DNA of 64,000 nt, taken from positions 14,614,001 to 14,678,000 of the forward strand of contig NC_046676.1 in the NCBI RefSeq assembly GCF_003369915.1, written 5' to 3'. The position numbers and the translations under genes are program-made. Below are positions 35,791-49,100 of the stretch, piece after piece; the first letter of the stretch is position 1; each line of letters begins with the position of its first letter. The stretch comes from Drosophila miranda. Taxonomy: Eukaryota; Arthropoda; Insecta; Diptera; Drosophilidae. Under the pieces are notes generated by a model that worked only from the letters and a program-made list of their open reading frames with translations, ran no database searches and was not told the DNA's origin.

Positions 35791-38700
35791 GTAAATGGAG
35801 CAGCGATGCTGATTCGATGGGAATATACATTTCGTGCAACACTTGACATTTGTAATCTCATTTCCCATGCCACTCCCACAACAGCCGAATTGTAATGCAT
35901 ACTGTATATACCCTTACCCGTACTATCCGTACCCTTGCCGTCAGTTTGGCAGAAAGTTACGTGACACAATTAAATATTTTATGCCCTCTCTCTCTCTCAG
36001 GACATTTATGGAAGGAGGCTGCCACTGAAGTGCAATTGGCAAGTGCCGTAAAGTTGCGCTGCAACTTGCAGGACGACGGTTCCTGGTCTCTGGATGCTGC
36101 CTGCCTGCCTGCCTGCCTGGATGGATGGATGGCGCTGGGTGGCTTCTTATAATTAAATATTACACGCAATGCAGCTGAAGTATAGCCAAAGTTATGCCTC
36201 CTACCCTTCGTCTTCGCCTTGGTCTTCTGCTGCTGCTGCTGCGGCTTTTGGGGCGAAAGTTGCTCAAATTATGCACTTAATGAAACAAACAGGCAAAATG
36301 CGTGAGCAGGAACGTGGCACGTGGACGAACTGCCAAGACGTTGCCGTATCTCCTCTCCTCCCTGTTGGCTGGGAGTCTGTTCCGGACAGCATAATCAAAG
36401 TTTTGGGCTCAACCTTTGGCTGGAAACTAAATTTGATAATGAAAATTATTATGATCTTAAGCAGAATTTGTGGCTTGAGTGAAATTAAGTTACATTAAAC
36501 CATAGCAAGAGTGTTAAAGTCTGCTTACGACTTTTGAACTGTTAGTTAATTAGTGGTTCGACTTCGACAGACTTTGATTCCTCTACCCACATCATAGTGG
36601 CCATACTAAAAAAACCATCCGTAATGCTGCATTATCATATATGTAGGTCTCATAGGAAAAACCTTCACATTCACAACAGCCTCGGACCCCTGACAGGATA
36701 TACAATTTTAGACTCTGAAGACTTCTAGAGAACCCTATGACTCCTTCAATTCTTTGGATTTCAGATAAACTGAACTTGGATTGCTATATGGAAATTTCAT
36801 TAACGTAATACCCGCTTTTCTTTTCTTTATGGTATATTGCGGCCAGTGCAGCAGAGATACGTATTTGCATGATCCACTTTCATGTAGTTTGTTGAATGTG
36901 GTTCTTTGTTGTTGGGGACTGGCCAGTGGCTTCTGCGTATTGTGATGAACCACTACCAACAGCAGATACTTGGGTAAAAAATTCTCTGATTTTTGTATGT
37001 GCGTCAGCGTTTTGGATGATGATCAGCCACTAACCCAAAGGCTGTTGACTCATGGGGAATGGGGAACGAACCGCCGCGCGAGCGCTGGGGAAAGCACCCA
37101 GCCATAGAGCCGCTCTGCTCTCCGTCTCTCTCAGGTGAGAAAGATCGCGAAATGTGTGCGAGCAGAGGAGCTATAAATTTCCAAACGAATTTCGAATGTG
37201 TCGAGGCGTGAGATTATCTTGAGTGGTCGTCAAACTGAACACACAGCTAATGGCAAGGGCATTGGTGGTACAATCTGTTGTATTCCAAGGAAGAGCATTG
37301 AAAATTCGACCAAGAATCGGGGGGGATGGCAGTCTTTTGTCTTCGGGCAACCTGTTTGGCTAATATCCAAAATATGCTACCATACAGACATTTCTGGCAA
37401 TTTCTCATGCAAATCGGATATGGAATTTAAATTTGCTTTAAATTAATGGTTTGTTTTCCTTTGAAATGTATTGCATTCAATAAATTGTCACTCGGCCGTG
37501 AGACACTTTCCGTGCGATAACGAGCCGAATTTGATTAATTAGCATGTTGAGCGGAAAATCGGAATCAGAATCAGCCAAGGAAAGCCTCTCTCTCTGACAT
37601 GGACAGGGACACACGGCAAGGCAAGGCAAGGCAAGGCAAGGCAAGGCAAGGCAAGGCAAGGCAAGGCAAGGCGAGTGCAATGCACGATGCATCGGAGCAG
37701 ATGGACATCGGAGCAATTGTTGTGACAGAGTGCATTAAATGCATATTTTAATTAATTACTCGGATACTCGGAAAGACGGCGCCGCATCGGGCACAGTGGG
37801 ACAAATCACATGTTCAAACATGACACTTTCGGATGCACTGCGGACTGCACTTTGAATGGGAAAGGGAATGGAAGGTCAATTGGTTTGGCATTTCCTGTCC
37901 AGAGCCATCTCTATGCCCTCTATAAAGCAACATGCTCGTCCATATTTGTGTGCAATCATGAATTTCGGCTATAAAGACGGCGAACGTGTGCGTCATGCGA
38001 GAAAGTCTCTGTCTTTTTTATAACAGAATTAGTAATTGCTTTGATTTCCTGCCTGTTGTCTGTCTGTCACCGGGGGAACGTGTTCGATTTTGCGCACTTG
38101 GAAAACGGTAGTATGTTAATCGCGTGTACCACCCCATTCGGTGGAGTATGTACATGCTACCACTTCCATTTTAGATCGGGCGGGCTGAGCATACGTTTCA
38201 ATTGAGTCATAAACACTATTTTGCTTGCACAACGGACTCCATCCGCAGGAACTACTTACACATATGACATCGAAAACACACAACGTTTCGCCATATCGGT
38301 CAGACGTCCGTGCCACCCACCCACGCAGAAAGCCCGCCAGGCAGCCAGGCAGACAGCCGGACTGGCTGTCAGAAGATGCATATGCCCCGGAGGCATTACC
38401 ATACGACACTTTGCCATAAATGATATATGTCACGAACCGAAGAATCGAGGCCTGTTCGGGGTTGGCGAGGCCCGGTCTGTAACTGTAAGATAGGGGTACA
38501 AATATATACTTATGTATATATATGTACATACATGTATATACTTATCTGTTTTGTGTGCACTTGTAGAGAAATGCAATAAACAAGATATCCGCCCCACTGA
38601 GTCATTGACTCCGAAAGTTACTATCCTTCCACTTATTATGCTGCGGCGCCTATCCCGTATCTGCATGCCACTTCCCCAGGCAGGAAGTGGTACGATAGCC

Positions 38701-40190
38701 AGTACGATCCTGACCCTGGCAGCCAAAGACCAACAGTTCTGGGACAGTTCTTATGCATCGGGTGTATCGATTTCCGGCTAAAGTTGCGCAACGCACCGTC
38801 CATTGAGTAATAATTTGGGAGGTGACTGATCTGATAATACATTGATAACATAGTACTCGTATTGAGCACGACTACGTAGGTACAAATGTATTTCCCAGGG
38901 CTCGACCATGTGTCACTTATTTATTTTGGTTCTCATTTTGTGGGTCAACTGCAGAGCGAGCTACACATACGTAAAATCCGTTTTGCATTCAATTTCGTGT
39001 TCAATTAGCGCTTGAACCCAAGACCTCTGTCTACAGAACTACAGAAATTGCCGGCAAACAGTTTCGGATACTTCTCTGAAGAGACAGTGCGTTTCAGAGG
39101 CATAGATCTGATCTAAAATTATGTTAAGATTGTGGTGTTTATCGCTAGATATATCATTAAAGACATCTGATTCAAAGACATCTTCTCAAAGGTTTCACAG
39201 AACTCAGTCCCGATATGGAACGCACTGTACACAAATGGGGCTATACATGCATACATTTATGATCGAATCATCAATACATTGAAGTTCGAGTAGATCAACG
39301 TGTATCTCTTCTAGATTGGCTATGATTAAGTGATAACAAATTGAATTTAAATGGGCATTGATCATGATCATCAAATTTTAAACATATAGAAATATATGTA
39401 CATATCCATATGCAGACGCTTACGGAGGTTATATTGATCGAATATTTATGAATTATTTATTGGGTTTCCCCAAACGATTGGATTGTGGTGTGAGTAAGTA
39501 GTACGAAATACATACGTATACGACGATGAGTCGACAATTAACAGGTTTGTCGTTTCATTCATAAATCCAACTGCTACACGGTATATCTGAAAAAAATCAT
39601 TCATCATTTTGAATTCATGGTAAGTTAATACTCAACAAATGGTATTCATATTTGAAGATCCACTGGATATTATAGGAGAATATTTTCGAGCTGACAAATT
39701 TGATATCTTAAGAGTTACAATGTAACGTTTTCCTCAGTGTATACGATTTTCGATTACCTACGCCTTGTGGTGCGAGAGAGATAGATAGACAACTGCCTTT
39801 CCAGTCAACTGGAATCCTCTTTTGGCGTTCGCTTCCAGACTTCTTTTTGGGTATTATCTCATATGTACATCTCCACACGCTTTATTCGGCCATTCAAAGA
39901 ACTGTCAAATCAATCATTATTATTATTATTATCATTATTAACCCGCAGCAGCAGGGCGATCAAAATTGGCCATCATCTGCTTTGTGCTTCGGGCTCCGGG
40001 CTCCGGGCTCCGGCCTCTGTTCATTGTGCAATCCACAAGTGGCGCCAGGTCTTAGCATAAAAGTGTTAAGACTCGCACCGCTACGGACTTCCAAGTGGGT
40101 TTGAAAATCACCCAGGGCGTGTTAAATTGAGGTGAGGAGTTCCTCCAGATAGTCTCTTATTTGATTTCAGTGCAGGCAGAGAAACAGATC
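35791..40190. other. Intergenic region upstream of Mmp2
   Basis: No protein-coding gene was recognised. It contains short tandem repeats: CTGCC units then ATGG units at 36094-36131, and a GGCAA array at 37615-37672. A GC-rich patch at 37060-37180 contains TCTCTCAGGTGAGAAAG and GAGCTATAAATTTCC, which could be part of a 5' UTR exon or a promoter. Likely cis-regulatory DNA for the developmental gene to the right. Confidence 0.45.
37615..37672. repeat. GGCAA pentanucleotide microsatellite
   Basis: About eleven uninterrupted GGCAA units. Confidence 0.95.
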
Positions 40191-41657
40191 ACACGCAGAG
40201 CGAGAGCGGAAAGTCCACACCTGGTCCACTTACACCCACATCGATTCAATCTCTCCCAGAGAGAGAGTAAGAGAGAGAGAGAGAGTTACAACAGTTGCAC
40301 TAAGAGTTCTGTCTTATCCTTAGTTAATCAGCGCATTACAGCATGCTCTCTGGTCTGTGGTCTGTGGTCTCTGATCTCCAACGCTCTCTCTTTCTCTCTT
40401 TCCGACTCTGTCTCTCCGCTCGATTAATTGAGAAAGAGTGGGGGCCGCCAGGCAGGCAGCCAAACCACCAGCGCTGTTTCCAGTCAAGAGTCACAGTCAC
40501 TCTTTCCCGACGGTTTGCGCGGAGCGGTACCCGCCGCACTGTAACGCGAAATAAATAATTTAAACGCGATTTTTTTGATATACATAAGAATTACATTAAA
40601 TGCAGGGCAGGAATAATAAACCCATACCGAAACAAGAATAAAGACGCATCGAAAGAGAGGCGTATGTTGTCGTTGTTCTCGCTGCAGTGAGTGCCGCCGC
40701 CTACTTATCGTCTTTTGTGAGGGAAACAAAAGCCATCCGTCAACGTGTGCGTGTCTTGTGCGTGTGTGAGAGCGTGGGTTTCGGATCGGCACTGGAATCC
40801 GCATCGGGATCGGATCGGAACGGAACGGAACGGGGCTGGCTCCGAACAACAAAGGCTTCCTCCTCCTTTGTAAATGCGTCGCGTGCCAAATTAGTTGTTT
40901 TTTTTTTGTTGTTTTTGTGGCAATAGACAGGAGGAATGGAATAGCATAAGCTAATGTGTATTTAATAGTGCGTCGTCTCGTGTGTCTTTTCAAAGTTTAA
41001 ATTTAATCCATTATTCCAACACATACAAGGCTCCCCACCACGCGACGCCACACCAGCCACCAGCAACACTCCTAATAGGGCGGCCACCAGCAAGGCACCC
41101 CTGGTTCTCCTTCCACGCTGCCCCCTTCCAAAGGCACGCATTGTGTGCGTCATATGTAAAAGAGGAGCGGGAGTTAAGGACAGAGAAGCAGAGAGAGAGC
41201 TGAGGAACGAGACGAGCTCCAGGAACGGAACAAAAGGAAAGAACAGCTGGAAAGGAGCAAACAGAACACTCGCGGGTCCAAGACGCAGAACTTGGCCACA
41301 ACAAAACCGAAAGAGACAGAAAGACGAAACAAAACAAAGCATACCCCCCTCCACCACTGTGTCTGCCACTGCGCTTAGTTGCTGCTTCCGTTGTTGCTTC
41401 TGCAGCTGTTTCTGCCACTGGCGCCGGTGCCACTGCGCGTGTGTCAACCCTCGCGGTCGCGTCAAAACGAAAAATTAACAAACAAAAAAGTGGCAAAACT
41501 TCAATTTCCAATTACGAATCGTTAGTCCAACACCGAAACTAATTCCAGTCCGAAAAAAGACCTCCGAAAAGCGAGTGAATCTCATATTTAGTGAAGTAAA
41601 GTGAAACGTTTTTTTTTCAACAAAATAAAAGAGATAACAAAACAAAACGACAAAGAA
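40191..41657 (+). promoter_or_regulatory. Probable Mmp2 promoter and 5' UTR
   Basis: GA-rich clusters at 40258-40287 (GAGA-factor type) are followed by GC-richer DNA near 40480-40550 (GACGGTTTGCGCGGAGCGG), then a long A-rich leader just before the Mmp2 ATG. The start site cannot be fixed by eye. Stop codons in the leader frames and the GAGA tract suit a paused developmental promoter, which is inference. Confidence 0.4.
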
Positions 41658-43149
41658 ATGTGTTCCACATGTGTCGGTGGCCTGCTGCTGCTGGCTCTCT
41701 TTGTTGCACAGACAAATTCAATCCAGGATCTGCCGCACGAGCATCATAAGCATGTAGGAGAGAAGCAGCAGAAGCAGCATCACCCGCCCACCGCAGACCA
41801 CATGGAGTTGCAGAGCGGGCGGGCCGGCAAGCCGAAGAGCGTCATTTCCGAGGATCTTATGGTGAGTGTGGGCAGTGGACCTCAAGTGGATCGTGTTTCA
41901 TGTACGAGTACGGAGGGGATCCAGTCCAAACTTAAGAACTTGTTCCACTTCCCATAGAGCGTTCTCTTTCGGATAAATACCCATTTTAATAAAGCTTAAA
42001 CGAAACCAATCAATTGTCGTATGAATGATGAGTGGCTGTAATAACATTTGACACAATTCCCAATCAATGCAAAAACATTCAATATTTATTCCGAATGTGG
42101 AAAACTTAATAAAAATCAACCATTGTCGTGGCAGCAACAACAGCCGCTGCAATCGCCGCAGTGCAGTGACATAAATAATTGACGATTATGGATCTGCATG
42201 GAAAATAAACCAAAAATTAAATTCCCCAACTCAAGAGAGAGAGAGCGAAAGAGAGGGAGGGAAGTGCCTGCTGCCGGAGGTCAGGAGAAACAACAGCAGC
42301 CACACAACAGCTGAGAATACAATCAACATGCAACAGCGAGCAGGCAAATGCTCATTGCTGCTGCAGTTGCAGTTGCAGTGGCAGTGGCACATCCAGTGGC
42401 AGTTGCAGTTGCAGTTGCAGTGGCAGACATTCATTCATTCCGCGCTCTCCCTCGTGTCCGTATACGGAATGTACATATGCATATTCCGAGCAGAGCGGTG
42501 GCACACCATCAAGATAAGGCGAATCCAAAGGCAGCGGACGCCGTGCCCCCACCGACTGCTTCTGCTTCTGCCTCAGCGGCCTCTCATAGGCCTGACCCCA
42601 AAATCCCAAAATGGTCTATACATGCCACGTACAGTGCGTGCCGGAATTGTAAGGCGCCCAACAATGTTTTACAAATTATTCGTTGTGGCTATTTTTCGGT
42701 ATTTAATCCAAAAAAAAATACCAATTTGCTGTTGGTTGTGCTGTCCGTTTACTTATGGGAATTTTGTACAGCAAATGCACATCTTCGCTGTAGGACCAGT
42801 GGTACTTCACCACTGTAACGCACTGTCCGCTGTGTGTGCACTCATTTGGTACAAGAAATGAGGGCCAGATCCCCTATCCGATCCAGCCTCTACCGTCCGA
42901 TCCCCAGTCTGGTGGCGAGTGTGTGGAGGCCCCCATCCCCAAGCACAATGCACGCTTATTGTTTCGGCGGGGCCTGCATCCCAGTGGCCCTCGATGCACG
43001 AGCATGTGGCTCCACGATAGGACATTTGCTTGAAGTCTTGTGTGTGGATAGAGTTAATGAGCGCGGGCGCCTTTTTAATCAAAATAACAAAATATGAGCA
43101 ATTTATTCTTGGATTTTCCTTCCTTTCTTTCTTTCGCTCGCCCGTTCGT

Positions 43150-43180
<31 letters not shown>

Positions 43181-46100
43181 ACATTTTGTGTGTGGTGTGC
43201 CAAGGAGTCGCCGGGGCAAGTTCTTAAAGGCGCGCCAGGACGTTGAACTCCTCGCCGATGAGTCAGCAGCAGGGGCACCAGACAGAGGCCTGGGCGGACA
43301 GGATGTGGAACTACTGTTTACGTATTCGAGGCAGTCGGTTCGAAAGTTGGCATTTATTAAAGTGCGAAAATGGTAATTGGAAGGCAGAGAATAAATAGAT
43401 GTAAAGAAAGCGGGAGAAATGCTAGGGAGAGCTCGACCTCCTCCGTCTGGTGCCCGCATATTGTTTATTTAGTAAGGACATCGAAGCCAATGGATGGATG
43501 TCCCAGCCGCCGCTTCAATGGTGGGATGTGCAAACATATGTGGCATATAAAGAGGGTTATATGCAGCACACACACATACATACATACCGGGTATATGCAG
43601 CGACATATGTACATATATGGAGCATTGTATGGAGGAGGCGTATGTATAGAGAGAGCGAAAAAAGAGAGTGAAACTGAGAACACGACGTCTGGCGGCTATG
43701 TGTCGCCGTCGCCAGCTAGGCGCTGCCGTATGCGCCGTAGCCTCTCGGTTCAATAAACGCACCAATACACACACACACACACTGCCAACGAATTGTCCGC
43801 ATACACTCACGCACTGGCAGTCGCAGTGACAGTCAGAGTCACAGTCACAGTCGCTGTCGCTGTCGCTGTCGCTGTCGCGCTTATGAGTGGCGTGTAATCA
43901 AATGAAATGATGAAAACGAGTGGCAAAAGACAAGCGGGGTGCAGCAGGGTCACGGCATTGCTGCATGCCCCAGCGGAAGTTGTCCGGAAAATACTGTACT
44001 AGAAAGTGAAGTTAGCTTTATCTCTCTCTCTCTCTCTCTCTCTGCCCACACGAGTCGACCATAAAATACACATTTGCATATCCACACGCACTTTAGTTCT
44101 ATATGTATGTATGTATGTATGTATGGATGTCTTGCTGCCACTGACACTGAGACACTGCCACAAAACAGCGGAGGGGCAGGGGGGGAGCCCTAACAAACTG
44201 TTGCAAATTTGCTTTCAAGTTTTCGCAAAATTATAATTGGCAAAACTCATAGAAATGGAAATGGAGCAGGAAACTCCACAAGGAAGTCGTCTTGTCATCA
44301 ACAGACTCTTGTGGACAGCCAAACTTTTATATTTTGTATTTTGTACTTATGCATACATCAATTATTGTTGATTTTTGTATGCGTGGGAGGGTTTCCTATA
44401 TGTAGAGCAGAGCCAGATCTCAGATGGAACGGAATATGCAATCGGTTGAACAGGTGGATGCTATTCCTCTGCCAGAGAATTTTTGATGATCGAAGCTATT
44501 AATAAGGAATTCTTTGGTCTTTTCATTGGAAAACAAAGTACATATATTTTTTCTGTTGAAAAAAGATTCAAAATCTTGAAATTATTTATTCCAACACCGT
44601 GCTTGCATTCTTATCAATGCTCATAAAATTCTGTTGAATGTAATCTTTGTGGAAGTGTGAAATGTATTATTTAATGTTGATATTTTTATAGAGAGATTAT
44701 CAAAAAGTTCTTTGAATTTAAGAGACTATTATTCAGAGACATCTCGGAGAGGAGTGTGCCTGCCGGTCAATCCCAATCCCGTTCCCATTTACCCAAAAAT
44801 GGAAAACCATAAACAGTATTGAAATTATTCGTAAACATTCCCCGCATTACTCATATTTAATGGCTCCATTGTCAGGGGGCCTACAAAAGTGTCAGAATCG
44901 ACGGCAGTTCCTCAGTTCCTCCATAATTCCCTCACATCCCTCATCCGCCTCCTCCTCCGCCTCCGCCTCCTTCTCTTTGGGAATGCAATTAATGCAGTTG
45001 ATGCCGCATTCGAGTGAATTTTCGTTGATTGTTTTATGGCTTCCTGGTAGGCGGAGCCAGGCAGAAGTTCCAATTCGATCGGTTTTATGGGCAGCACTCA
45101 AAAACACAATTCGTAAGAGCATGCCACTTAAATAGGGCTTATGCGACAGTTCTTCGAGCGCCAGTTGAATGCACCAGGCGGACAGTCATAAAGTGGGAAG
45201 AGAGAGAGATCTGATCGTGTAGTTATTCGTATAAATGTCAACTCCATATGCCATAATCAGAGACAGGAAAAGAGTGGCAGCTCCCCGAGACTTGGAACAG
45301 ATTAAATGTGCTGTTATTAATTAACTCAAAATGCTGCTGATTCACTGTTGCAACAGAGACAGGGGCAGCGACAGGGGCAGCAGTACGGGTGTAAGGCATT
45401 AATAAATTGAGTAGCACATTAACGTGATTATCAATTACAATAAAAGATATTTCCGTTGGGAGAGTGCTGACTGTTTGCTTTCGAATAAATTAACATTATT
45501 TTAAGGCACAAGTAATTTGTCTGTCAGTCAGCCAGAGGTGTACAAATAATGACAATCTGTTTATCTGTTTATCCCAGTGACAAATACCGCTTGACACAAC
45601 TCTGTGTGTGTGTGTGTGTGCCCCATGCGTTAATGAGACTCGGATTCGATTGGAGAGCAGGAAATCCCAAAACCCCCCCCCAGCTACCAATTTGTGACTA
45701 ATAATTTAATACGATTTGGCTTTTGTTTAACATTTAGCATATAATTAACATAATTATTAATAAAATTAACAATATCCTTGACTCATCTTTTGTGGTATGT
45801 TTTGTGTTGTTTGTTTTTTTGGCAAGAAATATAAATAAATAATTATTCCTAGCATTATACATAATTTTGTATAATCTTATTTATATTCTCTAGGAAATTA
45901 TGTTCTTCTTGTGTTTTTGTTATAAAACTCCAATTTAACGTCTATTATTCGGACATCCCTTTTCCTAATTAGAGCATTTTTCAAAAGGGTAAACCACTTT
46001 TCCCAAGCCAACCACAACAACAGCAACAACTTTAATCAAAGGACTTTTCTGGTCAGCCATGCAACAGGATGCATGTTTTTACCTGTCGTCAGAAGAGCTT

Positions 46101-49100
46101 TTTATTTTTTGTATTTTAATTTTTATTAAATTTCGCTTTCCATACAAAACAAGCGACGATGTGGCAGAGGTGGCAGAGGTGGCCGAGGTGGCAGAGGTGG
46201 GCGAAGCGTTAGATACCCTTGCAGATCCCATCGCTTAGCCATATGGCGACTATATTTGGATTGTGATTCAGAGTGTTTTTTGTGCCAGAGCCATGACAAT
46301 AATCAGAATACCCTTCCTTCCTCCGGCTCCCTGGAAAGTGTATGGATAAAGTGGAGTTTTATTTTCTATTTATTTTTTTAATTGTGTCACGTAGGCAACT
46401 GCATTGGGCCATAGAAAAATCCTGCATCCTTTTTAGCGGCAGCTGCAGCAGTGGCAGCAAAATGAAAAACCAGCCAGCAGTCGTAGCTGGAATTGTGTGT
46501 GCCGCTGTGCGGCTGTACCGCTGTTGTTGCCACGCATTGAAATTCAAAGAGCGGAAATATTTTCGAGCCGAGCACAAGAACAAATAATTCCCAATTTGCA
46601 TTGGCCAAAAGAGTGCGCGGAATGCACAAAAACCCCGCCGCGAATACCAATGAATAGTGCTGGAAAAAGCAGGTAAAAACCAGATGAAATCGAGTCGGCT
46701 ATTATCCTGTAAGTGGCAGAGAGATGGAGAGATTTCCCTAGATTTGTAGCGGTCAGCACGTTCCCTGTGTGACGTGTATACCCCTCGGGCACGTGGTATC
46801 TCCATGGAAACGTGCTGGTTTCATCTAAACCAGCAAATCGAAGTAAATAGGAAGCATTGTCGTTTGTTTATGTACACGATTCATATTCTTAATTAAAAGC
46901 TGATAACAGCAGCAGCATTTCCACAGGCCCCAGAGGAAACACTCAGCGGACAGCCCCAGATAAGCCCCCAACAAAATCCCAGACAGACTCGCGTTCTCAT
47001 TATCATTATTGTTGCTTGTTGTATTTATAGTATATTTCATTAATTTTTATGTGCCATTGATTGATTTTTAATGTCATTGTGGCAGCAAAAAAAAGAAAGC
47101 GGGACAGGAGAGGAATCGTGGTGTGGCATCGTCTGGGCAACCCACGCAGCGTATGATTGATGCATTTATGCTGATTTTCCTCTCTCTCTGTATTCTCTCT
47201 TCTCGCTGTTTTATGCACTTTCGGTATCCCCATCATTATGGTGTCGCGTACTCAAATATGAGACATTTGTTGTGCATGCAACATTTTGACAGTCTGCACA
47301 CGGGAACTGGAGACAGAGACGGCAACTGAGACTGGGTCTGCATGCACAATAGCCCTCTCTTCCTCTATTCCGTGCCAGCGCCAGCGCCAGAGCCCACGCG
47401 GATACGCGGACAGCAATCTCAGTCATCACGAATGCGAATGCGAATGCGAATACACTCGTGGTTGCACAATTTTTTGGGCTACGAATGACAATGATTCATG
47501 CCAGCAAGGGCCAAGAGAGGTGGCAGCGCTTGATGTTGCTATCTATCTGCTTAGGTGAAGTCCCTGGCAAATTTGTGGGGAACAAACCTATGAAAACCTA
47601 AGAAAGAAAAGAGGAAAATGGCAATACAGATGTTTAAAGGAAGGAATCCAAGAATCAATCAAATTATAAACCCTTTTCTCTCTCTCGCTGCCGCATATAA
47701 CATGGATATCGATAGGATTTACTACTATATGTATGTACATATGGTATATGGTAGTGAGAATCAAATCTTTCGAATGCAACAATGAATGTGATTTTCCCGT
47801 CAATATCTTTAACTCTCTCTCCGCAAATATTTGTCGATAGATTTCTCAAAGGATAGAGTGTTCTTTAAGCAACAATACAGACTGTACATACTGTACATAC
47901 ATATGTACGTATGTATGTATGTATGGCATACAACATATCATTCATGAAGTGACTGCTGACAAAAAAAAAATAGAAAAAGAAAAAAGAATAATGCATTATC
48001 GGAATTGCACAATCGGTTACTGTTATTCTCTGTGTGTGTTTGTGTGTGTGTGTGTGTGTGTGCTTGTGGAAAGTTTTCCGCTTTATCTGTGGCAAGCGGC
48101 AAGCGGCAAGCGGCACTTCACTTGGGAAGTGCAACCAAGAAAAGGATGGATATTATACGTACAGTACAAACGGGTGGGGAGGGGCGAGAATGGGACAGCC
48201 GGACGTCCAGCCATTAGCAGAAATAGATTCACACCCACACACACACACCCACACACACACACACGCTGACACTCTTGTATGCAGATTTTCGTTCGCCTTG
48301 GCTTTCGGCTAACGGTTTTAAATGGTTCCGCGCGAGCCAGGGGAGTGGGAGGGAGAGAGAGAGAGAGAATGAATAAAAGTGCAATAAATCCGAGAGAATT
48401 TCGAACAAAACAAATACGAAGCAGAGAGCCGAATGGCACCGACCAGCCGATACCCAGCACTCACACAGGACTTTGTTATTCGATCATTCCATTATCTATA
48501 AAAATATACAAATATGTATTCCTATCTCCTGGATTCCTGTAGGTCCCTTCTGTTGCATGCAACTTCACTCGGCGAACATACCCTACAACTTTACAGGGCA
48601 TAAAAACGTCCGGTGGAAGTGCATAAATAAATGTACAGCTTCTAGATTCAAGATTCTAAAGGAAGAGGGAGTGGGAGTGGGGGAGGGAGAACAATTTGTT
48701 GGATATATTCTAAGGTCTCGCGTAATGTGAAAAAGGGCGACTGCCGCCGCGGCTGCTGCACAAAAGAATTATAAACAAAAACAAAATATAAAAAGCAATT
48801 GGATTTGACCCAGATTCATTGCCTTCGTTCCATTTTTCCCCTCCGGTTTTCCTCTGTTTTCGGGTTGTGTTTTTTTCTGCTTTCTGTTTTCTGTTTTCTG
48901 TGTTTTGTATTAATTATCACATTTTCGTGCTTCGACGCGCGCTTTTGATTGCAGCAGAAGGCAGCAGAAAACAACAGAAACAAGAACAAATATGTATATA
49001 AAAACCATTCTGCTTCGATTTATTTATTTTCGGGGAGTATGTGGCAGCTAACGGCAGTTTGTTGAGCCCCCCCCCCAGCAGCAGCAGCAACAGCAGGGGC

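Noticed and set aside
41143-41511. Overlapping frames of 111-167 codons on both strands before Mmp2
   Set aside because: They fall in the presumed Mmp2 leader, are Arg/Cys/Leu-biased by base composition and overlap each other on both strands.
42328-42861. 177-codon frame rich in Leu/Gln/Trp in Mmp2 intron 1
   Set aside because: The first part is translation of the CAGTTG/CAGTGG repeat and the rest has no protein-like pattern.
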